Shown: positions 34,357 through 42,633 of the stretch, piece after piece
Position numbering within the stretch: the stretch's first letter is position 1
How the letters are laid out: each line of letters begins with the position of its first letter
Assembly (NCBI GenBank): GCA_046759185.1
Contig: JBHIBO010000008.1
Span: forward strand, 3,276 to 67,275
Source: JAJISK01 sp046759185
Lineage (GTDB): Archaea > Thermoplasmatota > Thermoplasmata > RBG-16-68-12 > JAJISG01
Reading direction: 5' to 3'
Length of the DNA: 64,000 nt
Position numbers and translations under genes: made by a program
The notes under the pieces: model-generated
What the model saw: only the letters and a program-made list of their open reading frames with translations
Told to the model about the DNA's origin: nothing
Databases searched by the model: none

Positions 34357-34364
34357 CCTTAAGG
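34357..34364 (+). promoter_or_regulatory. TATA box of the RTVP small protein gene
   Basis: The element cccttaag is centred about 26 bp before the ATG at 34387, predicting a leaderless mRNA. Confidence 0.5.
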
Positions 34365-34386
34365 AAGGCCCATCCGTCGAAGGACC

Positions 34387-34635
34387 ATGGGCCGGACGGT
34401 TCCTACATACCGCTTGCACCTGGAGGGCATCCTGGCCTCCTGGATGGCTTACCGACGCGCCCTACGGGAGAAGGACCGGGCGCTCTTCGACGCGGTGGCC
34501 TTGAAGGCCCGCGAGCACGCCTCGGCCGCCAGCTTCTGTGCACACCTGGATCCCATCGAGATGGCACTCCTATCGGTTCTGATCGAGATGCAACGGGAGA
34601 TTCAGGAACTGCAGGCACGAGGGACCCCCGAGTAG
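34387..34635 (+). CDS. Conserved small archaeal protein (RTVP family)
   Basis: 82 residues. The sequence starts MGRTVPTYRLHLEG and continues as helices (ASWMAYRRALREKDRALFD, then PIEMALLSVLIEMQREIQEL). Small archaeal proteins with the same RTVP-x-aromatic-R start, a WxxFRRALR-like segment and a C-terminal helix are familiar to me as uncharacterised archaeal families. No catalytic residues. It follows the RecA-fold gene by 64 bp, but has its own TATA element. Function unknown. Confidence 0.72.
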   Translation: MGRTVPTYRLHLEGILASWMAYRRALREKDRALFDAVALKAREHASAASFCAHLDPIEMALLSVLIEMQREIQELQARGTPE

Positions 34636-34642
34636 TGCAGCC

Positions 34643-35782
34643 TCAGGCAAAGACAACCTCGGCCTCCCTCCCGAGGAAGCGGCCCAGGTCCGTGGCATCC
34701 TCCTCGACGGCCTGCTGAACCTCCCCATCGAGAGGCTCGAAGGACTCAACCGTCACCGTCAACCCCTTCCCTCGGCTCTCTTGTGTCCAAACTCCGGCGA
34801 CGCGACCGTTGACGAGGACCACTTGAGAGATCCAGCCCGCCTTTCGGTAGACCCGCTTGTAGTGAGCCGGATCCACGAGATGTCCCTTGTCCTTGTGTCC
34901 CAGGAGGTAGACGTCGAAGTAGGGGAGGAGGCGGACGGAGGTCCGCGCATCCCGTTGGGTCTGCAATTCCTCAAGCTCCTCGGCCAATAGATACGCCTCC
35001 TTCCCGTCCACCACGACCGGTTGGAGGTCGTCTCCCACCTCCTCCCAGACCTTTCGAACGAGGCCCATACGCATGCCCGACCAGGCGGCGAAGTCCTGGG
35101 GGGCGGCTGGGCCGTAGGCGTGGAGGTACCGTCGCAGCAGTTCCGTTTCCGCACGCTCCGGCGGGCTCATGACCCGGGGACCCACCCAATCCTCCAGCAG
35201 GACGAAGGTGATTTCATTTCCCTGGTTCGGACCAAAGCATACCTTTCCCTCGATGGTGGCCAGGCGAATCACCCCGCCGTACCCGTGCTCCACCCATTTC
35301 CGAGCCCGTTCCCCCAGTCGCTCCACGACCGCCTCCCCCAACTCCCGGCGTGTCAGGGGCCCGGAAGCCAGGGCCTCTTCGGCGGCGCGAGGCATCTGGC
35401 GGAAGTCCTCCTTCTGCAGGCCGTAGCGCCGCATCCACTGCTGTTCCCGAAAGAGGCCTTCCCTGCGTAGACCCGCGAGATAGACTCCCAGGTCGTCGGT
35501 CGGCAGGAAATGGACCGTCCCGCGCATGACCCAGACCTTGACCAACGTTCGCTCTTCCCAGAGGGCCCTGTCGACGTCCTCGGGTCGCAGTCCCTCCACC
35601 CGAGCCCACAGGGATGCCTTCGCGGCGGATTCCACTTGAGCCTGAATCCCCCCCACATCGCGAGCGACGGTAGGGACGCGGTCCCGCGCCGCCCGCTGTC
35701 GGAGATGATGATGCCGAACCCGGAACGCCGCGACGTCATCGGCAGAGAGTTCGATCGAGGGGCGTTCCGTCGTGGTCCTCAC
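34643..35782 (-). CDS. Winged-helix DNA-binding domain protein (HTH_42, YcaQ/AlkX-like)
   Basis: 379 residues from a GTG at 35782. Family traits of HTH_42 proteins: FRVRHHHLRQRA with a nearby GGIQAQ, LWARVEGLRPEDVDRALWE, WVMRGTVHFLPTDDLG, and in the C-terminal half SVRLLPYFDVYLLGHKD and VVLVNGRVAGVW. The bacterial relatives AlkX/YcaQ are DNA glycosylases that unhook interstrand cross-links; the QxQ catalytic motif of that group corresponds here to IQAQVE, so a repair role is plausible but unproven. The frame extends to 35866, above the TATA box, so the internal GTG is favoured. Confidence 0.78.
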   Translation of the reverse strand: MRTTTERPSIELSADDVAAFRVRHHHLRQRAARDRVPTVARDVGGIQAQVESAAKASLWARVEGLRPEDVDRALWEERTLVKVWVMRGTVHFLPTDDLGVYLAGLRREGLFREQQWMRRYGLQKEDFRQMPRAAEEALASGPLTRRELGEAVVERLGERARKWVEHGYGGVIRLATIEGKVCFGPNQGNEITFVLLEDWVGPRVMSPPERAETELLRRYLHAYGPAAPQDFAAWSGMRMGLVRKVWEEVGDDLQPVVVDGKEAYLLAEELEELQTQRDARTSVRLLPYFDVYLLGHKDKGHLVDPAHYKRVYRKAGWISQVVLVNGRVAGVWTQESRGKGLTVTVESFEPLDGEVQQAVEEDATDLGRFLGREAEVVFA

Positions 35783-35844
35783 CTGGCTCGGGGGCCATGG
35801 GTCCGTCAATGGGCCTGGCGAAGCCCCCGCGGTGTTCTGGAAAC

Positions 35845-35852
35845 CTTTAAAG
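35845..35852. promoter_or_regulatory. Palindromic TATA shared by purP and the HTH_42 gene
   Basis: The octamer ctttaaag is its own reverse complement. It lies 28 bp before the purP ATG (35876) and about 66 bp before the HTH_42 GTG (35782), so one element could direct transcription both ways. Confidence 0.55.
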
Positions 35853-35875
35853 ATGGCATACTTCATGATATTCTA

Positions 35876-36940
35876 ATGGTAACGGAGGAGCGCATCCAGG
35901 AGATTCTGGAGGGCTATGACGAGCTCGTCATTGCCACCGTCTGCTCCCACTCCTCCCTCCAGATTTTTCACGGCGCCCGTCAAGAGGGCTTCCGCACCCT
36001 GGGCATCGCCATCGGCGAGCAGCCGAAGTTTTACGATGCCTTCCCTCGGGCCCGGCCCGATGACTTCCTGATCGTGGACGCCTACGACGACCTCCCGCGC
36101 CACACGGAAGAGCTCGTGGAGATGGGCGCCCTGGCGGTCCCGCACGGCTCCTTCGTCGAGTACCTGGGGGCAGAGGCCTTCGCCGACCTCGAGCTCCCGA
36201 CCTTCGGGAACCGGCGTGTCATCGGTTGGGAGTCCGACCGGGACAAGCAGCGCTACTGGCTTTCCCAGGCAGGCGTCGACATGCCGGCGAAGATCGATCG
36301 CCCCGACGCCATCGACCACCCGGTCTTCGTGAAGTACTACGGGGCGAAGGGGGGACGCGGGTCCTTCATCGCAAAGAACTACAACGACTTTCTGGAGCAC
36401 GTCGACAAGAGCCAGCCGTACACGATCCAGGAATACGTCTTGGGAACGCGCTACTACCTTCACTTCTTCTACTCTCCGCTTGGAGCGGAGGGATATCGGT
36501 TGAGCAAGGGGACCCTGGAGGTCCTAGGCGTCGACCGGCGCGATGAATCCAACATCGACGAGATGTACAAGCTGGGCGCCCAGGAGGGCCTCAAGAAGCA
36601 CGGGGTCTACCCCACCTTCATCGTGACGGGCAACGTGCCCGTCGTCTTGCGGGAATCCCTCCTCCCGAAGGCGGTGGAGATGGGGGAGAAGGTGGTGGAA
36701 ACCTCGCTGGAGCTCTTCGGGGGTATGATTGGACCCTTCTGCCTCGAGACCATCGTGACGGACCAGCTCCAATTCAGGGTCTTCGAGGTCTCCAGCCGGA
36801 TCGTGGCGGGGACGAATCTCTTCGTGAGCGGGAGCCCCTACTCCGAGCTGGTGGAGCCCGGGATGTCCACGGGCCGTCGTATCGCGCGCGAGGTCCGCCT
36901 GGCCGAGAAGACCGGAACCCTCCCCGAAGTCGTTTCGTAG
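35876..36940 (+). CDS. purP: 5-formaminoimidazole-4-carboxamide ribonucleotide synthetase
   Basis: 354 residues, ATP-grasp enzyme of archaeal purine synthesis. Start ATG chosen by the TATA 28 bp upstream. The N-terminal domain has VIATVCSHSSLQIFHGAR, the AICAR-binding SHSSLQ motif of PurP. ATP-grasp parts: DHPVFVKYYGAKGGRGSF, YTIQEYVLGTRYYLHFFYS, and C-terminal CLETIVTDQLQFRVFEVSSRI supplying metal-binding Glu residues. It makes FAICAR from AICAR, formate and ATP, replacing the folate-dependent PurH transformylase. It stands alone here; purE and guaA genes are at 51-53 kb. Confidence 0.95.
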   Translation: MVTEERIQEILEGYDELVIATVCSHSSLQIFHGARQEGFRTLGIAIGEQPKFYDAFPRARPDDFLIVDAYDDLPRHTEELVEMGALAVPHGSFVEYLGAEAFADLELPTFGNRRVIGWESDRDKQRYWLSQAGVDMPAKIDRPDAIDHPVFVKYYGAKGGRGSFIAKNYNDFLEHVDKSQPYTIQEYVLGTRYYLHFFYSPLGAEGYRLSKGTLEVLGVDRRDESNIDEMYKLGAQEGLKKHGVYPTFIVTGNVPVVLRESLLPKAVEMGEKVVETSLELFGGMIGPFCLETIVTDQLQFRVFEVSSRIVAGTNLFVSGSPYSELVEPGMSTGRRIAREVRLAEKTGTLPEVVS

Positions 36941-37000
36941 CCGAGCCCCCGTGGGGAACCGTCCCGCGCCTCATTTTTCCCGACGATTCTGAGGCCGATA

Positions 37001-37010
37001 CGATTTTATC
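37001..37010 (+). promoter_or_regulatory. TATA box of the membrane zinc-ribbon gene
   Basis: The element cgattttatc is centred 28 bp before the GTG at 37034; a leaderless start is expected. Confidence 0.55.
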
Positions 37011-37033
37011 GTTCCGAGGCAAGGCGTGGCCTC

Positions 37034-37837
37034 GTGACCAGCCACGATCTCCTAGTCTCGGCGGTCACCGTCGTGGGGCTCCTGACGGTGGCCCTGGTGG
37101 GGATGTTTCTCTGGCTTCGTCTCCTGCGGTCGGGCTACTTCCACCGACGCCGTCAGGCTCGGGAGGAGGAGGTGATGGAAGTCGATCGGGCGTTCAACGC
37201 CATGATCACCTCCGAGGCCATCTCCCGTGAGCTCCGGGACAAGGGATTCGAGAGCCCCCAGGCCAGGGCCTTTGTCGAAGACGCACGGCGAGCTTACGCT
37301 GAGGGGAACCCCGACGAAGCCGAGGCCCTCTCCTCCCAGGCGCGCTCGATTCTCCTGGCGGGTCTGCACCAGGATCACCCGGACCAAGCGGCAGTCCAGG
37401 AAGGCGAGGTCCCAGACAGCAAACCGGTCCTCGGCAAGGAGTTCCCCAAGCACTTCATGGAGGCGAAGTTCCTCCTCAACGTGATTGAAGGGCGGGTCAA
37501 GCGGACGAGAAAGGACTCCAAGCGAGGGAAGAAGGCGCGAGATCTCTGGCAGAAGGCCAACACCGCCTACCAGGAGGAGCACTACTCGGACGCCCTGACC
37601 TTCGCCGTTCAGTGTCGCAGGCTATTGGACGGGATGGCCCCCAAGGGACGGAAGCCGCGCCCGAAGTGTCCCGCGTGTGGGGCCCCGGCCACCAAGAGGG
37701 ACGACTTCTGCGGGAAGTGCGGCGCCAACCTCAAGGACTCCTCCGGGTGCAAGGCTTGCGGCGCACCCATGGAGGAAGGAGACCGTTTCTGCCGGAAATG
37801 CGGCGTGGCCGCCGAGGTCCTCGCTCCAACTCCGTGA
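37034..37837 (+). CDS. Single-pass membrane protein with helical repeats and zinc ribbons
   Basis: 267 residues. One N-terminal membrane helix (about 8-30, LLVSAVTVVGLLTVALVGMF) is followed by a basic HRRRQAR stop-transfer, helical repeats (ARAFVEDARRAYAEGNPDEAEAL; LWQKANTAYQEEHYSDALTFA) and two tandem zinc ribbons: CPACGAPATKRDDFCGKCG and CKACGAPMEEGDRFCRKCG, each CxxC-x9 to 10-CxxC. The A-x-x-A-Y-x-x-G/E helical units recall those of the SAP/zinc-ribbon proteins at 14728 and 56767. The soluble part should face the cytoplasm. The role is unknown; membrane-tethered scaffold is a guess. Confidence 0.72.
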   Translation: MTSHDLLVSAVTVVGLLTVALVGMFLWLRLLRSGYFHRRRQAREEEVMEVDRAFNAMITSEAISRELRDKGFESPQARAFVEDARRAYAEGNPDEAEALSSQARSILLAGLHQDHPDQAAVQEGEVPDSKPVLGKEFPKHFMEAKFLLNVIEGRVKRTRKDSKRGKKARDLWQKANTAYQEEHYSDALTFAVQCRRLLDGMAPKGRKPRPKCPACGAPATKRDDFCGKCGANLKDSSGCKACGAPMEEGDRFCRKCGVAAEVLAPTP

Positions 37838-37913
37838 CGCCCGGCGGGGCCCACTGCCCGTTTTTTGCACGAGAACGTTATTATTGACGGGCAAAATGTC
37901 ATCCCGTGGTGCC

Positions 37914-38219
37914 ATGAGCGAGGAGATTGAGGAGGTTATGTCCACCGTCTTGCGGGAGGATCAGGTTTCCGCCATCGTTACCCTCAAGGTGGACACCAAG
38001 GAGGCCGATCGGATCGCGGCCGAGGTGTCCCAGTTTGGCCCCATCGAGGACCTCTTCCTCGTGACAGGGGACACGGACATCATTGCCAAAGCCCGCTTTC
38101 GGGACTACAAGGAATTGAAGGAGTTTCTGTTGAAATCCCTCGCCCCCATCTCGGGGATCAAGGATACCAAGACGCTAATAGTGGTCATGACTTACAAGGA
38201 AGGCGGAGTGGCCCAGTGA
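37914..38219 (+). CDS. Stand-alone Lrp/AsnC ligand-binding (RAM) domain
   Basis: 101 residues, or 107 if the in-frame ATG at 37896 is used; the TATA-like gttattatt (37877-37885) is a better distance from 37914. The sequence has the RAM pattern VSAIVTLKVDTKEADRIAAEVSQFGPIEDLFLVTGDTD, then a FRDYKELKEFL helix and ISGIKDTKTLIVV. There is no helix-turn-helix, so it cannot bind DNA itself in the Lrp way; such single domains can assemble with full-length Lrp proteins and sense amino acids. A second RAM-only gene lies at 54120. Confidence 0.83.
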   Translation: MSEEIEEVMSTVLREDQVSAIVTLKVDTKEADRIAAEVSQFGPIEDLFLVTGDTDIIAKARFRDYKELKEFLLKSLAPISGIKDTKTLIVVMTYKEGGVAQ

Positions 38220-38259
38220 GTCCGGCCAGCGTCCTGAGATTGGAAGCGGAGAGAGTGCG

Positions 38260-38514
38260 GTGGAGACTGAGGAGAAGCTCAAGCAGATTCTCGACGTCCT
38301 CGGCCAGTTGGCGGAGGATACCTCGGTCCCGCGCAACATCCGCCGGGGCGCCCTTAACGCCAGGGAGCTGTTGGTGAAAGAGTCGGACGCATTGGACGTT
38401 CGCGCGGCCAGTGCCATCTTTATTCTCGACGAGCTGGCCAACGATCCGAACATCCCCCTTCATGGACGGACCTTGATCTGGAATGTGATTAGCCAGCTCG
38501 AGACCGTCAAATAG
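38260..38514 (+). CDS. UPF0147 family protein
   Basis: 84 residues from a GTG. Matches the archaeal UPF0147 pattern: ILDVLGQLAEDTSVPRNIRR near residue 10, then LNARELLVKESDALDVRAAS and a helix with LDELANDPNIPLHGRTLIW. All-helical with four to five short helices; a conserved archaeal family of unknown function. It starts 40 bp after the RAM-domain gene. Confidence 0.92.
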   Translation: METEEKLKQILDVLGQLAEDTSVPRNIRRGALNARELLVKESDALDVRAASAIFILDELANDPNIPLHGRTLIWNVISQLETVK

Positions 38515-38583
38515 GGACGTTCCGACCCGATGCCCTCGACTCGGGGCAACGAGGGATATCAGACCTCAGCTTCTGAGGTAATG

Positions 38584-39465
38584 ATGGCTCGGCCCTGGGG
38601 ATCTATGAAAGGGAAGACGTGCCTCATTACGGGCGCCAACTCGGGAATCGGAAGAGCGACGGCCGAGCGGTTAGCGTCGATGGGGGCCCACGTCGTGATG
38701 GTCTCCCGGGATTACGAGCGTGGCGAGACGGCCCGACGCGAAATCCAATCCTCCACGAATGCCTCCGTGGACCTGCTTCTCGCGGATCTCTCGTCTCAAG
38801 GTGAGATTCGCGATCTCGCCGCTACCGTGGGAAAGGACTACGAATCGCTCCACGTCCTCGTGAACAACGCCGGGGCCTTGGTCAACCCGCGCCAGGAGAC
38901 GATGGATGGACTGGAGTACACGTTCGCCCTCAATCATCTGGCGCCCTTCCTCCTTGCCAATCTGCTTCGTGACCTTCTCAAGGCCTCCGCCCCGGCCCGG
39001 ATTGTCAACGTTACTTCGGAGGCCCACGCCATGGGACGCATTCATTTCGACGACCTGCAGGCGCTCCGCCGGTACCGCCCGCTCGGTGCCTATAACCAGG
39101 CGAAGCTGGCCAACATCCTGTTTACGTACGAGCTGGCTCGCCAGCTCGCGGACGCGTCCGTGACGGTCAACTGCGTCCATCCAGGCGGAGTGAACACGAA
39201 CTTTGCGAAGAACACCAAAGGGGCTTTCGCCGCCATGTTTCGCCTGATGAAGCCGTTCATGCGCAGCCCCGAGAAAGGCGCGGAGACCGTCCTTTATGCC
39301 GCGACGGCACCCGAGTTGGAGGGGGCGACCGGGCTGTACCTAGTGGACAAGGAAGCGAGGCCCTCCTCGAAGCGGTCCTACGACGAAGACGTAGCCAGGC
39401 GACTGTGGGATGTGAGCGTCCGCCTGACGGGTCTCGAGGGGACCGTGCCACCTCTCAATCCTTAG
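38584..39465 (+). CDS. Short-chain dehydrogenase/reductase (retinol dehydrogenase-like)
   Basis: About 293 residues from the ATG at 38584, preceded by GAGGT; the frame extends to 38530 (and an adjacent ATG sits at 38581). Rossmann fold: NAD(P) site TGANSGIGRATAERLA, DLLLADLSS, VNNAGALVNPRQ, the catalytic Ser in VNVTSEAHAMG and YNQAKLANILF (YxxxK), then HPGGVNTNFAKN. The arrangement fits the extended retinol-dehydrogenase-like SDRs that use NADP; the substrate is unknown. It follows UPF0147 but with no obvious functional tie. Confidence 0.9.
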   Translation: MARPWGSMKGKTCLITGANSGIGRATAERLASMGAHVVMVSRDYERGETARREIQSSTNASVDLLLADLSSQGEIRDLAATVGKDYESLHVLVNNAGALVNPRQETMDGLEYTFALNHLAPFLLANLLRDLLKASAPARIVNVTSEAHAMGRIHFDDLQALRRYRPLGAYNQAKLANILFTYELARQLADASVTVNCVHPGGVNTNFAKNTKGAFAAMFRLMKPFMRSPEKGAETVLYAATAPELEGATGLYLVDKEARPSSKRSYDEDVARRLWDVSVRLTGLEGTVPPLNP

Positions 39466-39492
39466 ATAGGCCCGAGGCCTCCCGTTGGCGGC

Positions 39493-39564
39493 GCGGCCGT
39501 GGTCTAGTGGTCAGGACAGAGGCCCCCCAAGCCTCTAGCTCGGGTTCAAATCCCGGCGGCCGCA
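39493..39564 (+). tRNA. tRNA-Gly (anticodon CCC)
   Basis: A 72-nt cloverleaf folds without effort: acceptor gcggccg/cggccgc, D stem gtct/ggac with a G18-G19 loop, anticodon stem gaggc/gcctc, T-loop ttcaaat in a tcggg/cccgg stem, and discriminator A. The anticodon loop is ccccc-aa, so positions 34-36 are CCC (Gly). Position 33, almost always U, is C here. The 3' CCA is not encoded (tct follows). No intron is present. Confidence 0.92.
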
Positions 39565-39616
39565 TCTCATCGACCCAGTCGAATCCTTATTCCAGAAGGG
39601 GGTTTGTCGCTCCCTC

Positions 39617-39823
39617 GTGGCTAATTTCGGGACGCTGACCTGGCAGCTGTTAGGCTCCGCGTTCCTGGCTGTGACGGGGGTCCTCCTCATCGCGGCGGCC
39701 TTCAGCCCCGAGAGTCCAGCTCCCTTCCCAGCGATCCTGGGAACCGGGGTGATTGCCCTCGTGGCGGCCCTGTTCTTTCTGCGACTCCACCTCGTCTTCA
39801 TTCGGAGGGAGGTGGGAAAGTAG
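39617..39823 (+). CDS. Small two-helix membrane protein
   Basis: 68 residues from a GTG. Two hydrophobic helices, LLGSAFLAVTGVLLIAAAF (about 11-29) and AILGTGVIALVAALFFLRL (about 39-57), end in a basic tail IRREVGK. There are no conserved-looking polar residues. Its function is unknown. It lies 52 bp after the tRNA gene and 71 bp before a P-type ATPase gene that has its own TATA box. Confidence 0.6.
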   Translation: MANFGTLTWQLLGSAFLAVTGVLLIAAAFSPESPAPFPAILGTGVIALVAALFFLRLHLVFIRREVGK

Positions 39824-39860
39824 GGTCGCCCGCGGCGGCCCCGAATGCGATCCCCTCTGC

Positions 39861-39868
39861 TTTATAAC
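39861..39868 (+). promoter_or_regulatory. TATA box of the P-type ATPase gene
   Basis: The element tttataac is centred about 31 bp before the GTG at 39895. Confidence 0.6.
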
Positions 39869-39894
39869 GCCAGCGGGTTTGGAGCCAGACTGCC

Positions 39895-42633
39895 GTGCAG
39901 GAGACGAAGTGGTACAATCTCGGCGTCGAGGAATCGCTTCATCGCGCGGACTCCTCCCCCTTGGGCCTCTCGCCCCGAGAGGCCGAGCGGAGGCTCGCCC
40001 GGTACGGTCCCAATGAGCTGCAGAAGACCGGGGGCATTTCTCCCCTCCGCATCTTCCTGGCGCAGTTCCGAAGCCCGCTCATCATCGTGCTCATTGCCGC
40101 CGCCATCGTCGCCGGGGCCATCGGGGAGCTCCTGGACAGCACCGTCATCCTCGCCATCGTGATCCTGAGCGCAATCTTTGGCTTCGTCCAGGAATACAGG
40201 GCGGAACGGGCCATTGAGGCGCTCCAGGAACTGGCCGCTCCTGCAGCCACCGTGGTACGGGAGGGCGAACGGTCATCCATCCCTGCGACCAATCTCGTCC
40301 CCGGGGACGTTGTGCTCCTCGAGGTGGGCGGGAAGGTCCCCGCCGATCTGCGGCTCCTGGAGGCGACCAACCTGGCGACGAACGAGGCTTCCCTTACGGG
40401 GGAGTCCGTTCCCGTGACCAAGGAGACGGATGCGCTCGACGGAGACGTCTACGTCGGCGACCGCTCCAACATGGGTTTCATGGGGACCACCGTCGAACGG
40501 GGACGAGGGATGGGACTCGTCGCCGCGACGGGGATGCAGACGGAACTGGGGAGGATCGCCGGCCTCGTCCAGGCGGAGCCCGCGGAAGAGACTCCGCTGC
40601 AGCGTCGCCTGGGTCGCCTCGCCGCGCAGATCGGGCTCGGTGTTCTCGCGGTCGCAGCGATCGTGTTCTTGGTCGGCCTCAGTCGCTCCGTCGAGATCGT
40701 GCTCATGTTTCTCACGGCCGTGAGCCTGGCCGTAGCTGCCATTCCCGAGGGGTTGCCGGCCGTGGTCACGATCACGCTGGCCTTGGGTCTCCAGCGTATG
40801 GCGCGCCGGAACGCCCTCATCAAACGCCTTCCTGCCGCCGAAACCCTCGGCAGCGCCACGGTTATCTGCTCGGACAAGACCGGGACCCTCACGCGCGGCG
40901 AGATGAACGTGCGCCGGATCGTGACCCTCACGTCCGACTACACGGTCGTGGGCCCAGGGTTCGTCCCGAAGGGCCGCTTCCTCCGCGACGGGCAGGAGGT
41001 CGACCCCTTGGAGGATCCTCGCTTGGCCCTCCTCCTCCGAGCGGGGATGCTCAACAACGACGCGGCCCTGGCCCAGGAGGATGGGGCATGGTCGATTCTC
41101 GGCGACACGACGGAGGGGACCCTCATCGTCGCAGGGGCCCGGGCAGGGCTCCGCAAGGAGGTCCTCGACGAGGAAGAGCCACGTGTGGGGGAGATTGGTT
41201 TCGACTCGGATCGCAAGCGGATGACGACCGTTCATCGAGGGGACCGTCTGATTGCCTACGTGAAGGGCGCTCCCGAGGTCCTCCTTGACCGGTCCGTTCG
41301 CGCGTTTGCGGAGGAAGAAGTGGAGTTGGACGACGCCCTACGCGAGAGAATCCGCGAGGTGAACCGGGAGATGGCCGAACAGGCCCTTCGGGTCCTTGCC
41401 CTCGCGTACCGGGTCCTGCCTAGCGACATGGAGACGTTTGAAGAGGACGTGGTGGAACGCGATCTGGTCTTCCTCGGCCTGGTGGGGATGATGGATGCCC
41501 CTCGCCCCGATGCCATCGACGCCGTCCTCCAGGCTAAGCGCTCCGGCATCCGTTCCGTTATGATCACGGGGGACCACCGTCTCACGGCCCAAGCCGTCGC
41601 CCGGGAGATGGGAATCCTGGAGGAGGGGGACGAGACGCTCACCGGCGCGGAGCTCGAGAGGCTCACCGACGACGGGCTCTATGGCGTCGCGGATGAGGTC
41701 CAGGTCTACGCTCGCGTCTCGCCGCACCACAAGGTCCGCATCGTGGACGCCCTGAAGCGGGGAAAACACGTGGCGGCCATGACCGGGGATGGGGTCAACG
41801 ACGCTCCGGCCCTCAAGCGGGCCGACATCGGCGTTGCCATGGGCATCACGGGCACCGACGTGGCGCGCGAGGCGTCGGACATGGTCCTCACCGACGACAA
41901 TTTCGCCTCTATTGTTAATGCCGTCAAGGAAGGCCGCGGGATCTTTGACAACATTCGCAAGTTCGTGGGCTACCTCCTTTCGGCCAACGCCGGTGAGGTC
42001 ATGGTCGTCTTCCTGGGCGTCCTTCTCTTCGTCCAGCCGGAACTGGTCCCCTTCATGCTCCCGATCCAGATTCTGTGGATTAACCTCGTCACCGACGGTC
42101 TCCCCGCCCTGGCCCTGGGGGTGGATCCGATCGCTGAGGATATCATGGATCGCCCTCCGAAACCAGCCAATGAGAGCCCCCTCAATCGAGAGGTTGCCGT
42201 GGCGATTGTGGGCGTCGGCCTCCTGGCCGGAGTGTTGGGGATCTTCGGCGTGCAGCTGGTCATCGCCGGCCAACCGTCCCCCCTCGCCCACGACGTGGTC
42301 GCCCGGGCGCGGACCGTGGTGTTCACCTTCATCGTGGTCTTCGAGCTCCTCTTCGTCTTCTCCATCCGCGCGCTGCGGCACCCCCTCCCTCTTTCTCGAC
42401 CCCTCGCCAATCGGTGGCTCATCCTCGCCGTTGGAGCTTCCTTCCTGCTGCAACTCCTGGTGATCTACCTTCCCCCACTGCAGGGTCCCTTCGGGACGAT
42501 TGGGCTGGGGGTGAGCGAGTGGCTTCTTATCCTCGGGCTGGCTGCCTTGGTCATCGTGCTGTTCGAAGCGGGCAAGCTCATCCATATCGCCCTCCTGCGG
42601 CGAACGCCCGACGCGCCCATGCCGAAGGCATGA
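39895..42633 (+). CDS. P2-type cation-transporting ATPase
   Basis: 912 residues from a GTG. Actuator motif SLTGESVPV near 165, membrane proline motif AAIPEGLPAVV in M4, phosphorylation motif CSDKTGTLT near 326, nucleotide-binding MTTVHRGD..YVKGAPE, hinge TGDGVNDAPALK near 630, and M6 ILWINLVTDGLPALALGVDP. An N-terminal cation-ATPase domain is present. IPEGLP with NLVTDGxPA is the signature of SERCA-like type II pumps, so Ca2+ export is likely, though related pumps can move Na+ or Mn2+. Its stop overlaps the rtcA ATG (ATGA), an unexpected pairing with an RNA-repair enzyme. Confidence 0.92.
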   Translation: MQETKWYNLGVEESLHRADSSPLGLSPREAERRLARYGPNELQKTGGISPLRIFLAQFRSPLIIVLIAAAIVAGAIGELLDSTVILAIVILSAIFGFVQEYRAERAIEALQELAAPAATVVREGERSSIPATNLVPGDVVLLEVGGKVPADLRLLEATNLATNEASLTGESVPVTKETDALDGDVYVGDRSNMGFMGTTVERGRGMGLVAATGMQTELGRIAGLVQAEPAEETPLQRRLGRLAAQIGLGVLAVAAIVFLVGLSRSVEIVLMFLTAVSLAVAAIPEGLPAVVTITLALGLQRMARRNALIKRLPAAETLGSATVICSDKTGTLTRGEMNVRRIVTLTSDYTVVGPGFVPKGRFLRDGQEVDPLEDPRLALLLRAGMLNNDAALAQEDGAWSILGDTTEGTLIVAGARAGLRKEVLDEEEPRVGEIGFDSDRKRMTTVHRGDRLIAYVKGAPEVLLDRSVRAFAEEEVELDDALRERIREVNREMAEQALRVLALAYRVLPSDMETFEEDVVERDLVFLGLVGMMDAPRPDAIDAVLQAKRSGIRSVMITGDHRLTAQAVAREMGILEEGDETLTGAELERLTDDGLYGVADEVQVYARVSPHHKVRIVDALKRGKHVAAMTGDGVNDAPALKRADIGVAMGITGTDVAREASDMVLTDDNFASIVNAVKEGRGIFDNIRKFVGYLLSANAGEVMVVFLGVLLFVQPELVPFMLPIQILWINLVTDGLPALALGVDPIAEDIMDRPPKPANESPLNREVAVAIVGVGLLAGVLGIFGVQLVIAGQPSPLAHDVVARARTVVFTFIVVFELLFVFSIRALRHPLPLSRPLANRWLILAVGASFLLQLLVIYLPPLQGPFGTIGLGVSEWLLILGLAALVIVLFEAGKLIHIALLRRTPDAPMPKA

